Part shown: one piece after another, positions 32,129 through 41,509 of the stretch
How the letters are laid out: every line of letters begins with the position of its first letter
Numbering within the stretch: position 1 is the first letter of the stretch
Assembly: GCF_000281895.1 (NCBI RefSeq)
Contig: NZ_CM001558.1
Span: forward strand, 4,034,556 to 4,098,555
DNA: 64,000 bases
Reading direction: 5' to 3'
Source of the DNA: Pseudomonas fluorescens Q2-87
Lineage (GTDB): Bacteria; Pseudomonadota; Gammaproteobacteria; Pseudomonadales; Pseudomonadaceae
Translations under genes and position numbers: made by a program
The notes under the pieces: generated by a model
The model's input: only the letters and a program-made list of their open reading frames with translations
What the model was told of the DNA's origin: nothing
Database searches by the model: none

Positions 32129-32213
32129 TGGCGCGTTGCAATGACCCCCCGCTTTCTCCATACTTGCGACCGATTTTTATCCTAATAAAACACCCAAACC
32201 GTGGAACCTTAGA

Positions 32214-33656
32214 ATGAGCACAGCAATCAGTCCGACTGCTTATAACTATAAGGTAGTCCGCCAGTTCGCCATCATGACGGTGGTCTGGGGGATCCTTGGC
32301 ATGGGGCTCGGTGTCTTCATTGCCTCGCAATTGGTCTGGCCGGAGTTGAACTTCGATCTGCCATGGACGACATTTGGACGCCTTCGCCCGTTGCACACCA
32401 ACCTGGTGATCTTCGCCTTCGGTGGTTGTGCATTGTTTGCCACTTCTTACTACGTCGTGCAGCGAACCTGCCAAACGCGACTGATTTCCGACAGCCTCGC
32501 CGCCTTCACCTTCTGGGGTTGGCAAGCGGTGATCGTCGGCGCGATCGTGACCTTGCCACTGGGTTACACCACTACCAAGGAATACGCGGAACTGGAATGG
32601 CCCCTGGCTATTCTGCTGGCCATCGTCTGGGTGACCTACGGTCTGGTGTTCTTCGGCACCATCGTCAAGCGCAAGACCAAGCACATTTATGTCGGCAACT
32701 GGTTCTACGGCGCCTTCATCGTCGTGACGGCCATGCTGCACATCGTCAACCACGCCTCCCTGCCGGTCAGCTTCTTCAAGTCGTACTCGGCCTACTCGGG
32801 CGCGACCGATGCGATGATCCAGTGGTGGTACGGCCACAACGCCGTGGGTTTCTTCCTGACCACCGGTTTCCTGGGGATGATGTACTACTTCGTGCCGAAA
32901 CAGGCCGAGCGTCCGATCTATTCCTATCGCCTGTCCATCGTCCACTTCTGGGCGCTGATCACCCTCTACATCTGGGCCGGTCCGCACCACTTGCACTACA
33001 CCGCGCTGCCGGACTGGGCACAATCGCTCGGCATGGCGATGTCGATCATCCTGCTGGCGCCAAGCTGGGGCGGCATGATCAACGGCATGATGACCTTGTC
33101 GGGTGCCTGGCATAAATTGCGCACCGATCCGATCCTGCGGTTCCTGGTGGTGTCCCTGGCGTTCTACGGCATGTCGACCTTCGAAGGCCCGATGATGGCC
33201 ATCAAGACCGTCAACTCCCTGAGCCACTACACCGACTGGACCATCGGCCACGTACACGCCGGCGCCCTCGGCTGGGTAGCGATGATTTCCATCGGCGCCA
33301 TCTACCACATGATCCCGAAACTGTTCGGGCGTGCCCAGATGCACAGCACCAGCCTGATCAACGCGCACTTCTGGCTCGCGACCATCGGTACCGTGCTGTA
33401 CATCGCTTCGATGTGGGTCAACGGCATCACCCAGGGCCTGATGTGGCGTGCAATCAACGACGACGGCACCCTGACCTACTCGTTCGTTGAAGCGCTGCAA
33501 GCCAGCCACCCTGGCTATATCGTGCGTGCCCTGGGCGGCGCGTTCTTCGCCAGCGGCATGCTGTTCATGGCCTACAACGTGTACCGCACCGTTCGTGCCT
33601 CTGACCCGGCTGAAGCTGAAGCCGCCGCCAAGATCGCCGTAGTTGGAGCTCACTGA
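32214..33656 (+). CDS. ccoN: cbb3-type cytochrome c oxidase subunit I, second operon
   Basis: This 480-residue catalytic subunit is nearly colinear with the first-operon copy; differences concentrate at both ends and in a few loops. Haem and CuB histidine segments are intact. By gene order it corresponds to P. aeruginosa ccoN1, the oxidase also used at higher oxygen. Its long upstream region carries RoxR-like motifs but no visible ANR box. The stop overlaps the ccoO start by one base (TGATG). Confidence 0.96.
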   Translation: MSTAISPTAYNYKVVRQFAIMTVVWGILGMGLGVFIASQLVWPELNFDLPWTTFGRLRPLHTNLVIFAFGGCALFATSYYVVQRTCQTRLISDSLAAFTFWGWQAVIVGAIVTLPLGYTTTKEYAELEWPLAILLAIVWVTYGLVFFGTIVKRKTKHIYVGNWFYGAFIVVTAMLHIVNHASLPVSFFKSYSAYSGATDAMIQWWYGHNAVGFFLTTGFLGMMYYFVPKQAERPIYSYRLSIVHFWALITLYIWAGPHHLHYTALPDWAQSLGMAMSIILLAPSWGGMINGMMTLSGAWHKLRTDPILRFLVVSLAFYGMSTFEGPMMAIKTVNSLSHYTDWTIGHVHAGALGWVAMISIGAIYHMIPKLFGRAQMHSTSLINAHFWLATIGTVLYIASMWVNGITQGLMWRAINDDGTLTYSFVEALQASHPGYIVRALGGAFFASGMLFMAYNVYRTVRASDPAEAEAAAKIAVVGAH

Positions 33657-34264
33657 TGAAGCACGAAGCAGTAGAGAAGAATATCGGCCTGCTGGCCTTC
33701 TTCATGGTCATTGCCGTGAGCATCGGCGGCCTGACCCAGATCGTTCCGCTGTTTTTCCAAGACGTGACCAACAAGCCGGTCGAAGGCATGAAGCCGCGTA
33801 CCGCCCTTGAACTGGAAGGCCGCGACATTTACATCGCCAACGGTTGTGTCGGCTGCCACTCGCAGATGATCCGTCCGTTCCGTGCCGAGACCGAACGCTA
33901 CGGCCACTACTCGGTCGCCGGTGAAAGCGTCTGGGACCACCCGTTCCTGTGGGGCTCCAAGCGTACCGGCCCGGACCTGGCCCGTGTTGGCGCCCGCTAC
34001 TCCGACGATTGGCACCGTGCGCACCTGTATAACCCGCGCAACGTGGTGCCCGAGTCGAAGATGCCGGCCTACCCGTTCCTCGTGGAAAACAAGCTCGACG
34101 GCAAAGACACCGCCAAGAAAATGGAAGTCCTGCGCACCCTGGGCGTGCCTTACACCGACGAAGACATCGCCGGTGCCAAGGATGCCGTGAAGGGCAAGAC
34201 TGAAATGGACGCGCTGGTGGCCTATCTGCAAGGCCTGGGCACCATCATCAAAAGCAAACGGTGA
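33656..34264 (+). CDS. ccoO: cbb3 oxidase monohaem cytochrome c subunit II, second operon
   Basis: This 202-residue protein has one N-terminal membrane anchor and a single CVGCHS haem site at the same position as in the first-operon copy. The long central region around the haem is nearly identical to that copy, while the C-terminal segment after SKMPAYP diverges. Translation is probably coupled to ccoN through the TGATG overlap. Confidence 0.96.
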   Translation: MKHEAVEKNIGLLAFFMVIAVSIGGLTQIVPLFFQDVTNKPVEGMKPRTALELEGRDIYIANGCVGCHSQMIRPFRAETERYGHYSVAGESVWDHPFLWGSKRTGPDLARVGARYSDDWHRAHLYNPRNVVPESKMPAYPFLVENKLDGKDTAKKMEVLRTLGVPYTDEDIAGAKDAVKGKTEMDALVAYLQGLGTIIKSKR

Positions 34265-34270
34265 TTGTTA

Positions 34271-34456
34271 ATGGATATCGGGATGATTCGAGGCCTGGGC
34301 ACCGTCGTTGTGATGGTGGCCTTCATCGGCCTGGCCCTGTGGGTGTTCAGCCCCAAGCGCAAGTCGGAGTTTGACGACGCGACCCTGCTGCCGTTCGCGG
34401 ATGATCCCGAAGCCATCAAGCACGTCGAGCAAGCTTCTAGGAGTAACAAAGAATGA
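34271..34456 (+). CDS. ccoQ: cbb3 oxidase small subunit CcoQ, second operon
   Basis: The 61-residue protein starts at [16 protein letters not shown] (ATG at 34271; an in-frame TTG six bases earlier is less likely). It has one membrane helix and a charged tail, as in the first operon. The end overlaps ccoP by four bases. Confidence 0.92.
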   Translation: MDIGMIRGLGTVVVMVAFIGLALWVFSPKRKSEFDDATLLPFADDPEAIKHVEQASRSNKE

Positions 34457-35436
34457 CTACGTTCTGGAGTCTGTACGTCACAGTCCTCAGTCTGGGTACG
34501 ATCTTCGCCCTGACCTGGCTGCTGCTGTCGACCCGCAAGGGCCAGCGCGCCGAACAAACGGACGAGACCGTTGGCCACTCGTTCGATGGCATCGAGGAGT
34601 ACGACAACCCTCTGCCGAAATGGTGGTTCATGCTGTTCGTGGGCACCATCGTGTTCGCCCTCGGCTACCTGGCGCTCTACCCCGGCCTGGGCAACTGGAA
34701 AGGCCTGCTGCCAGGTTATAACTACCTGGACACGGAAAAGCAGACCGCCTTCGCCAACGGCCAGACCGGCTGGACAGGCGTTCATGAGTGGGAAAAGGAA
34801 ATGGCTCGCTCGGACGCCAAGTTCGGTCCGATCTTCGCCAAGTTCGCCTCCATGCCGATCGAAGAAGTCGCCAAGGACCCGCAAGCCTTGAAGATGGGGG
34901 GCCGCCTGTTTGCCTCCAACTGCTCGGTCTGCCACGGTTCCGACGCCAAGGGCGCCTACGGTTTCCCTAACCTGACCGACGCCGATTGGCGTTGGGGCGG
35001 CGAACCGGAAACCATCAAGACCACCATCATGGGCGGTCGTCACGCAGTGATGCCTGGCTGGGCTGCCGTCGTTGGCGAACAGGGCGTGGCCGACGTGGCT
35101 TCCTACCTGGTCACCAGCCTGCACGGTCGCAAGCTGCCGGAAGGCGCCAAGGCCGATCCGGCCAACGGCCAGAAGCTGTTCGCTGCCAACTGCGTGGCCT
35201 GCCACGGTCCGGAAGGTAAAGGTACGCCCGCCATGGGCGCACCGAACCTGACGCATCCAGCCGCGTTTATCTACGGCTCGAGCTTCGCCCAACTGCAGCA
35301 GACCATCCGCTACGGCCGCCAAGGCCAGATGCCTGCCCAGGCCGATCTGCAGGGCAACGACAAGGTCCACTTGCTGGCCGCCTATGTCTACAGCCTGTCC
35401 CACGGCGAAAAGGCTCCTGCGGCTGACGCCCAGTAA
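34453..35436 (+). CDS. ccoP: cbb3 oxidase dihaem cytochrome c subunit III, second operon
   Basis: This 327-residue protein has two N-terminal membrane helices and two haem c sites, CSVCH and CVACH. Relative to the first-operon CcoP it has an extra segment ([16 protein letters not shown]) before the first cytochrome domain. The operon ends in the strong terminator at 35456-35493, so ccoG and the genes beyond the inserted island need their own promoter. Confidence 0.96.
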   Translation: MTTFWSLYVTVLSLGTIFALTWLLLSTRKGQRAEQTDETVGHSFDGIEEYDNPLPKWWFMLFVGTIVFALGYLALYPGLGNWKGLLPGYNYLDTEKQTAFANGQTGWTGVHEWEKEMARSDAKFGPIFAKFASMPIEEVAKDPQALKMGGRLFASNCSVCHGSDAKGAYGFPNLTDADWRWGGEPETIKTTIMGGRHAVMPGWAAVVGEQGVADVASYLVTSLHGRKLPEGAKADPANGQKLFAANCVACHGPEGKGTPAMGAPNLTHPAAFIYGSSFAQLQQTIRYGRQGQMPAQADLQGNDKVHLLAAYVYSLSHGEKAPAADAQ

Positions 35437-35455
35437 AGCCCGCTGCCGATGTACG

Positions 35456-35493
35456 AAAGGCCCCGTCAACCAACGTTGACGGGGCCTTTTTAT
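35456..35493 (+). terminator. Strong terminator of the second cco operon
   Basis: AAAGGCCCCGTCAAC, four-base loop, GTTGACGGGGCCTTTTT. A 15-bp stem. Confidence 0.95.
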
Positions 35494-35583
35494 TTACCGC
35501 AGCGATATGGTCAGATTGTTATCTTGCCCGCAAGCAGCGGCGGTAGTAACGTGCCTACATTAAAGTTTCTTGAGGACGCCGCC

Positions 35584-35838
35584 ATGTCCATCACCACGAT
35601 TTCCAGCCGCGAATTCAATCACGACACAAGTGGTGCCAAAAAAGCCAGTCGCGAGGGGCCGGTCATCATCACCGACCGTGGCAAGCCGGCTCATGTACTG
35701 CTAAGCATTGAGGAGTACCAAAAACTGACCGGCCTTGGCAGCAGCATCGTCGAGTTGCTGGTCATGCCCGATACGCCGGATATCGATTTCGACACCGAGC
35801 GTGCCGTCATCACGCCTCGACCGGTGGACCTGTCCTGA
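35584..35838 (+). CDS. Phd/YefM-family antitoxin
   Basis: The 84-residue protein starts at MSITTISSREFNHDTSGAKK. Its N-terminal Phd/YefM DNA-binding fold includes the typical GPVIITDRGKPAHVLLSIEE segment (about 24-45). The C-terminal tail (about 55-84) is acidic and would wrap the toxin. It precedes the PIN toxin gene with a TGATG overlap. Such antitoxins repress their own operon together with the toxin. Confidence 0.88.
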   Translation: MSITTISSREFNHDTSGAKKASREGPVIITDRGKPAHVLLSIEEYQKLTGLGSSIVELLVMPDTPDIDFDTERAVITPRPVDLS

Positions 35839-36248
35839 TGTACCTGCTCGATACCCATGTCATTTCAGAATTACGCAAACCTCAAGCCGATAAAAACGTA
35901 CAGGCCTGGGCGCGTAGCGTCCCCGCCCCCAGCCTCTACGTCTCGGCCATTACCGTATTGGAACTGGAAACCGGCGTATTGCGCTTCGAACGCAAGGACC
36001 CGGAGCAAGGGAGCCGCTTGCGCGCATGGCTGGATAATCATGTCATGCCCGCATTTGCCGGAAGAATCCTGGCGGTCGACCGCGCCGTCGCGCTACGCTG
36101 CGCTCGCCTGCACGTTCCGGATCGCAGCAATGAATGCGATGCAATGATTGCCGCCACCGCGCTGGTCCACGGGCTGACTGTCGTCACTCGCAACGTCGCA
36201 GATTTCCAAAGCAGCGGCGTGGCGTTGCTTAATCCGTGGTCGCACTGA
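35838..36248 (+). CDS. VapC/FitB-like PIN-domain toxin
   Basis: This 136-residue PIN ribonuclease carries the acidic metal-binding set Asp5 (LLDTHVISEL), Glu42 (TVLELETG), Asp101 (NECDAMIAATA) and Asp122 (NVADF). PIN toxins cleave tRNA or rRNA when the antitoxin is degraded. All catalytic residues look intact. It is paired with a Phd/YefM rather than a VapB antitoxin, a combination also seen in other systems. The pair starts the accessory island inserted after ccoP. Confidence 0.9.
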   Translation: MYLLDTHVISELRKPQADKNVQAWARSVPAPSLYVSAITVLELETGVLRFERKDPEQGSRLRAWLDNHVMPAFAGRILAVDRAVALRCARLHVPDRSNECDAMIAATALVHGLTVVTRNVADFQSSGVALLNPWSH

Positions 36249-36297
36249 TACGCCCCTGCAACAGCCCCTCAATAAAATCGCCAAGGAGACAGGCGCA

Positions 36298-36354
36298 ATG
36301 GAAGGCATCGAAGTACTCAAGCGCACAGCCCATATGAGCGTCGAGCATGTCTGA
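36298..36354 (+). CDS. Putative 18-residue leader ORF of the Rhs gene
   Basis: An ATG at 36298 follows AAGGAGA by eight bases and opens an 18-codon frame (MEGIEVLKRTAHMSVEHV) whose stop overlaps the rhs ATG by eight bases (ATGTCTGA). The rhs start itself has no good ribosome-binding site, so coupled translation is plausible. Whether the peptide has any role is unknown. Confidence 0.45.
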   Translation: MEGIEVLKRTAHMSVEHV

Positions 36355-39300
36355 CGCGCTCTGGGCGGCCCGCCTGGGCGATGCACTCAACCACACTTCA
36401 ATGATGGCCGACATCCTCGGCGGCGTGCTGGAGGTGGCGGCGAATATCGCCATCACAGCCCTGGCCACCGCCGCCGTCGTGGCGGCCACCGGCATCACCG
36501 TCGTCACAGGCGGCCTGGGCTGCTTCGTCCTTGGCCTGGTGGTCGGCACCATCGTTGGCCTGGCCATGAGCAAGACCGGGGCCGACAAGGGCTTGAGCAA
36601 TATATGCGAGGGCATCGGCAACGCCCTCTTTCCGCCCACGGTGCAGGCGAACATTCTCACCGGCTCCACCGACACCCTGACCAACAACATCCCCGCCGCC
36701 CGCGCTGCCGGAGCGATCGAGTCCCATGTCGCGCCAGCCGGCACCGAGTTGGAAGCTCCCGAGGCGCAAGCCGAACCCAGCTACCTGGACATGGCCGGCA
36801 ATTTTTTCTCGCAGATGTGGCGCCCCACCGTCGCCACGCCTGCGCCAGGGGCCGTGCCCAAGCCGCAAGACCTGGTCATCTGCATGAAGCACCCGCCGAT
36901 GCCGCCGCAGTTCATGGCCGAGGGCTCCGACAAGGTCACTATCAATGGCCAGCCTGCCGTGCGCAGTGGCGACCGCAGCACTTGCGATGCGACGGTGGTG
37001 TCATCGGGCTTGATCTCTTCGAATGTGACCATTGGCGGCGGTTCGGTGGTGGTGCGTGAAATCCGCAGCGGCAAGACCCCGGGCGTCGGCCTGGCGGTCA
37101 CGGCGCTGCTGATGCTCAAGGGCGGCAAGGGCAAATTCTTCAGCAAACTGCCCTGCATGCTGGTGGGCGGCGCGGTATCCATGGCCGCCAGCAGCGCCGC
37201 GAACGCGGCGGCCAATGCGGCGCTGGGTTCGTCGAACCCGGTCCACGCGGCCACCGGAGCCAAGGTGCTGGGCGGCAACGAAGAGCTGGATTTCGTATTG
37301 CCCGGTCTCCTGCCCATCGACTGGCAACGCGTCTACAACAGCCGCGACGAGCGCCGCGACAGTTTGTTCGGTAATGGCTGGAGTGTGTCCTACGAAGTGC
37401 AGGTGGAAATCGTCCCTCACCCGGACGGCGGCGAAACCCTGGTCTACACCGACGAACAGGGCCGCCCCATCGACATGGGTTCGATCCCCTTGGGTGGCGC
37501 GGTGTTCAGTGCGGGCGAAGGCCTGGCCGTGCGCCGCCACGTCAATGGCCAGTTGCTGATCGAAAGCGACAATGGCCTGTATCGCTTGTTCGAGCCCACG
37601 CCGGCCAACCCGTCGCGGCTGCGCCTGAACCAATTCGGCGACCGCAACGACAACCGTATTTATCTCGACTACGACGACGCCGGACGCCTGGTGCGGCTGC
37701 GTGACACCTTCGACCTCGTGCAAATCGACCTGATCCGCGAAGGCCAGCACGTCAGCCAGATCGAACGCCTCTACCCGGACCAACAGCGCGAGGTGCTGGT
37801 CAGCTACGCCTACGACGCCGCCGGCAACCTGGCCGAAGTGCGCGATGCCACCGGCCAGGTGCAGCGGCGCTTCAGCTACGATGCCGGCCGGCGCCTGGTG
37901 GAACATCAGTTGCCCACCGGCCTGCACTGCTTCTACGACTGGGCCCTGATCGAGGACCAGGAATGGCGTGTGGTCCGTCACTGGACCGACGAAGGCGATG
38001 CCTACCAGTTCGACTATGACCTCAAGGCTGGCACCACGCGCATCACCGACAGCCTCCAGCGGGTCAGCATGCGGCAGTGGAACAGCCAGCACCAGATCAC
38101 TCGATTCAGCGATAACCTCGGCCAGACCTGGCTGTTCGAATGGAACGACGAGCGCCAGTTGCTCAACGCCACCGACCCACAGGGCGGGTGCTACGCGTAC
38201 AGCTACGACGAAGCCGGCAACCTGATCAGCGAAACCGACCCGCTGGGTCGCAGTGAGTCCACCCTCTGGCTTGAGCACTGGGCCCTGCCATTGGTGGACA
38301 CCAATGCCGCCGGCCATAGCTGGCGGTACCGTTATGACCCGCGTGGCAACTGCATCGCCGAGACCGATCCGTTGGGCCACGTCACTCGCTACCGCTACGA
38401 CGCCCACGGCCAGATTATCGAAGTCATCGACGCCACCGGCAAAAGCAAAAAGCTGCGCTGGAACCCGTTCGGGCAATTGGTGGAGCACGTCGACTGCTCG
38501 GGTTACCCGACGCGGTTCAGCTATGACTCGCGTGGCTACTTGCAGACCATCACCGATGCCCTCGGCGAACGCACGCAATTCAGTTACGACGCCCAAGGCC
38601 GACTGCTCAGCAGCCAATTGCCGGACGGCCGCACCGAGCATTACCAGCGCGACATCGCGGGTCAGTTGATCGGCTATACCGACCCGGCCGGACACACCAC
38701 TCTTTACCAGCACAACCGCCGCGGCCAGATCCGCCAACGCACCGACGCCCAAGGCCGGCAGGTACAGTTCGGGTATGACAGCTTGGGGCGGCTGCAAGCG
38801 CTGATCAACGAGAATGGCGAGAGCTATCGATTTGCCTGGGATGCCGGGAACCGGCTGATTGAGCAACAGGACCTGGACGGCAGCGCCAAACGCTACCGCT
38901 ACGACGTGCTCGATAATGTCGCGGCGGTGACGGCCCTTCCGGCACCTTACGGCAATGGCCTGGCCGTGGTGCCCGAAACCCCACCGGCGCCTATCGTTCA
39001 TCGCCTGGAACGCGACGCCGTGGGCCGGCTGATTGCCAAAGTCACCGACGACGGCCGCACCGAGTACACCTACAACGCACTGGACCAGCTCACGGCGATC
39101 ACCTTCACCGACCTGCAAGGCAACACCCAGGTTTTGGGCTTCACCTACGACGCGACCGGTCAGTTGCTGGAAGAACTCAGCGCCGCCGGCAGCCTGCAAC
39201 ATCACTACGACGAACTCGGCAACCTGATCCAGACCCAACTGCCCGATGGCCGCTGGGTCAACCGCCTGTACTACGGCAGCGGCCACCTGCACCAGATCAA

Positions 39301-40765
39301 CCTCGACGGCCAGGTCATCAGTGACTTCGAACGCGACCGCCTGCACCGCGAAGTGCTGCGCACCCAAGGGCAGATCAGCACCCGCAGCGAATACGACCGC
39401 AGCGGTCGCCTGCGCGCTCGCCAACGTCGCCACGGCAGTCAACCCTCGCTGCTGCCGGCGGCGGTGCAAAAACACTTCGAATATGACCCCGCCGACCACC
39501 TGATCGGCAAACTTGACCAGCAACCCGCCGCGCAACACCGGCAGCTGCTGCATTACGACACCACCGGCCGCATCATCGCCAGCCAGGACAGCCTGCACGG
39601 TCAGCGCGAAACCTTCGCCTACGACGCCGCCGCCAACCTGCTCGACGGCCCATCCCCCGGCGCCGGGCTGGTGGTGCACAACAAACTGCTGACCTACCAG
39701 GACAAGCGCTACCGCTATGACGCCTTTGGCCGGATGATCGAGAAACGCAGCGCTGCCCGCGGCCTGCAACGCTTCGCCTATGACGCCCAGAGCCGCTTGA
39801 TTGAAGTGCGCAATGACAACGGCAGCGTGGTCCGCATGACCTACGACCCGTTGGGCCGGCGCATCGAAAAAACCGAACACGACAGCCACGGCTACCCGCT
39901 GGGTGAAACCCGCTTCATCTGGGACGGCATGCGCTTATTGCAGGAAAGCCGGTACAACCAGACCAGCCTTTATCTTTATGCGGATAACACCTACGACCCG
40001 CTTGCACGGATCGATGGATACGGAGCGCACCAGACCGTCCGTTATTACCACAACGACCTGAACGGTTTGCCAGAACAACTCACCGAGGCCGACGGGCGTA
40101 GCGTCTGGCAAGCTCGCTATGAGGTGTGGGGTAACCCCCTTCAGGAAATTCGCGAGCCCTACTTCCTCGAAGAGCAAAACCTGAGGTTCCAGGGACAGTA
40201 CCTCGATCGAGAAATCGGCCTGCATTACAACGTTTTGAGGTTTTACGATCCAGACGTGGGTCGCTTCACCACGCCCGACCCGATCGGTTTGGCGGGAGGC
40301 CTCAATTTCTACGCCTATGCACCCAACCCGATTGGCTACGCGGACCCCCTGGGCCTTGCGGTCGACCCCCTGATAAAACTGAAAGACCGCGGCTATACAG
40401 GCGTTACGAAAACCCCTGGTGGAGGTCTCGACTATTCTGAAAGCAATGCGCTCTACAACAAAAAACCTGGCGTAAACCCGATCGTCAGAATTGAATACAC
40501 CGGGGACTACGCCAAAGACTTCGAGGCCGCGAACAAAGCGGCCAAGTTGAGCCAGAAAACCACACCGGCCGGCCATGTATGGCACCATCTGGACGATTAC
40601 GATCCCAAGACCAACACCGGCACCATGCAGCTCATCAAGCAAAGCGCCCACAACGGCATCGGCCATAGCGGGGGCGTTGCTCAATACAAAGCGGCTACAG
40701 GCAAGGCCTATACCCACCCCGCTCGTTTCAAGAGCAGAACAACAGGAGCCTCCAAATGCGGTTGA
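36347..40765 (+). CDS. PAAR-Rhs polymorphic toxin with WHH-type nuclease tip
   Basis: This is a 1472-residue Rhs effector. Order: N-terminal hydrophobic region (about 20-75), PAAR-like domain (about 180-250, DLVICMKHPPMPPQF through the GDRSTCDA segment), a second hydrophobic segment (about 245-290), DUF6531-type start of the cage (VHAATGAKVLGGNEELDF), many YD repeats, and the core-ending motif AYAPNPIGYADPLGLA near 1323-1338. The last 135 residues form the toxin tip. It contains Trp1412-His1413-His1414 (GHVWHHLDD), the hallmark of WHH HNH/Endo-VII nucleases. Such proteins are loaded on a type VI spike to kill neighbours. No VgrG or EagR chaperone gene is adjacent. Immunity is the next gene. 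Confidence 0.92.
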   Translation: MSDALWAARLGDALNHTSMMADILGGVLEVAANIAITALATAAVVAATGITVVTGGLGCFVLGLVVGTIVGLAMSKTGADKGLSNICEGIGNALFPPTVQANILTGSTDTLTNNIPAARAAGAIESHVAPAGTELEAPEAQAEPSYLDMAGNFFSQMWRPTVATPAPGAVPKPQDLVICMKHPPMPPQFMAEGSDKVTINGQPAVRSGDRSTCDATVVSSGLISSNVTIGGGSVVVREIRSGKTPGVGLAVTALLMLKGGKGKFFSKLPCMLVGGAVSMAASSAANAAANAALGSSNPVHAATGAKVLGGNEELDFVLPGLLPIDWQRVYNSRDERRDSLFGNGWSVSYEVQVEIVPHPDGGETLVYTDEQGRPIDMGSIPLGGAVFSAGEGLAVRRHVNGQLLIESDNGLYRLFEPTPANPSRLRLNQFGDRNDNRIYLDYDDAGRLVRLRDTFDLVQIDLIREGQHVSQIERLYPDQQREVLVSYAYDAAGNLAEVRDATGQVQRRFSYDAGRRLVEHQLPTGLHCFYDWALIEDQEWRVVRHWTDEGDAYQFDYDLKAGTTRITDSLQRVSMRQWNSQHQITRFSDNLGQTWLFEWNDERQLLNATDPQGGCYAYSYDEAGNLISETDPLGRSESTLWLEHWALPLVDTNAAGHSWRYRYDPRGNCIAETDPLGHVTRYRYDAHGQIIEVIDATGKSKKLRWNPFGQLVEHVDCSGYPTRFSYDSRGYLQTITDALGERTQFSYDAQGRLLSSQLPDGRTEHYQRDIAGQLIGYTDPAGHTTLYQHNRRGQIRQRTDAQGRQVQFGYDSLGRLQALINENGESYRFAWDAGNRLIEQQDLDGSAKRYRYDVLDNVAAVTALPAPYGNGLAVVPETPPAPIVHRLERDAVGRLIAKVTDDGRTEYTYNALDQLTAITFTDLQGNTQVLGFTYDATGQLLEELSAAGSLQHHYDELGNLIQTQLPDGRWVNRLYYGSGHLHQINLDGQVISDFERDRLHREVLRTQGQISTRSEYDRSGRLRARQRRHGSQPSLLPAAVQKHFEYDPADHLIGKLDQQPAAQHRQLLHYDTTGRIIASQDSLHGQRETFAYDAAANLLDGPSPGAGLVVHNKLLTYQDKRYRYDAFGRMIEKRSAARGLQRFAYDAQSRLIEVRNDNGSVVRMTYDPLGRRIEKTEHDSHGYPLGETRFIWDGMRLLQESRYNQTSLYLYADNTYDPLARIDGYGAHQTVRYYHNDLNGLPEQLTEADGRSVWQARYEVWGNPLQEIREPYFLEEQNLRFQGQYLDREIGLHYNVLRFYDPDVGRFTTPDPIGLAGGLNFYAYAPNPIGYADPLGLAVDPLIKLKDRGYTGVTKTPGGGLDYSESNALYNKKPGVNPIVRIEYTGDYAKDFEAANKAAKLSQKTTPAGHVWHHLDDYDPKTNTGTMQLIKQSAHNGIGHSGGVAQYKAATGKAYTHPARFKSRTTGASKCG

Positions 40766-41166
40766 CCCTCGAAGAATCCGAACAGGCCCTCTCCGTGCAG
40801 GAGCTGAATGAGTTCCAAGAGAAATTCAATGTGCAATTACCGACAGCCTTCAGGGAGTTTTATCTAAAGCACAACGGCGGCGATTTGTCTGAGCGTTGTA
40901 GCGAGAACGAGTTTTTGCTGGGCGGATTCACACCGATCAAATACGGCAATGCGCCTATCGAAGTTGTCTATCGCGACCTGGTTGACGATATTCCATCGTT
41001 GAAAGGAATGATCCCTTTTGCATACGACCAGGGCGGTAATTCATTTCTGCTCTCGCTCAAAGAAGATGACTTTGAAAACATCTACCTGTATTTGATGGAC
41101 GAAGAAGATTTGGCGTTCGTATGCGAATCATTTGAAGAATTCCTCGCTGAACTCACAAGCCAGTAG
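40756..41166 (+). CDS. SMI1/KNR4 (SUKH)-family immunity protein
   Basis: The 136-residue acidic protein overlaps the end of the rhs gene by 10 bases. Its start LTLEESEQALSVQELNEFQ leads into the SUKH pattern: EFQEKFNVQLPTAFREFYLK, then FAYDQGGNSFLLSL. The C-terminus is rich in Asp and Glu (YLMDEEDLAF), suited to mask a basic nuclease. SUKH proteins are the common immunity partners of WHH and other nuclease tips. Base composition is more AT-rich than the Rhs core, as expected of an exchanged tip-immunity cassette. Confidence 0.9.
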   Translation: MRLTLEESEQALSVQELNEFQEKFNVQLPTAFREFYLKHNGGDLSERCSENEFLLGGFTPIKYGNAPIEVVYRDLVDDIPSLKGMIPFAYDQGGNSFLLSLKEDDFENIYLYLMDEEDLAFVCESFEEFLAELTSQ

Positions 41167-41255
41167 CAACTGGGTCCGCGCATTCGATGTGGCACTGGCG
41201 AGCAAAGCGCTGAGTTCGGGCAACAATTGGCCAGGGCAAATCAAGCCTCAACGCC

Positions 41256-41300
41256 AACCCAAAGGGCTCGCCGAATCAGTCAGCAGGCCCTTGGGTTTTT
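41256..41300 (+). terminator. Terminator at the end of the Rhs island
   Basis: AACCCAAAGGGC (41256-41267) pairs with GCCCTTGGGTT (41287-41297) with one bulge and a 19-nt loop, followed by TTT. Confidence 0.75.
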
Positions 41301-41328
41301 CCCTGCGACGTGGAATGGCTATAGTCAA

Positions 41329-41342
41329 TTGATCTGGGTCAA
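41329..41342. promoter_or_regulatory. ANR box upstream of ccoG
   Basis: TTGATCTGGGTCAA has one mismatch to TTGAT-N4-ATCAA, the same G as in the box before the first cco operon. With the centre at -41.5, transcription would start near 41377, about 133 bp before the ccoG ATG. Confidence 0.75.
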
Positions 41343-41384
41343 GACTTGTTACATCCGCTACACCATTCTACGCAGAGCCCCAAC

Positions 41385-41399
41385 GCGACCAAAGGTCGC
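41385..41399. promoter_or_regulatory. RoxR/RegA-like site upstream of ccoG
   Basis: GCGACCAAAGGTCGC has the same GCGAC-N5-GTCGC layout as the sites before the second cco operon. It lies just downstream of the start predicted from the ANR box, so it could repress or could mark a second promoter. Confidence 0.4.
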
Positions 41400-41509
41400 A
41401 CCCTTGAGCCAGAGCGACAGGCGTATCATTGCGCCACTGCAACACCCCCCTGTGACCCTGGTCGGCACGTACTGGCCTCGGCACTTTCCACTGCCGTGGG
41501 ATGCAATTG

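Noticed and set aside
37001..39889. A 962-codon minus-strand frame opposite the Rhs gene
   Set aside because: It mirrors the repetitive YD-repeat coding sequence and has no recognisable domain.
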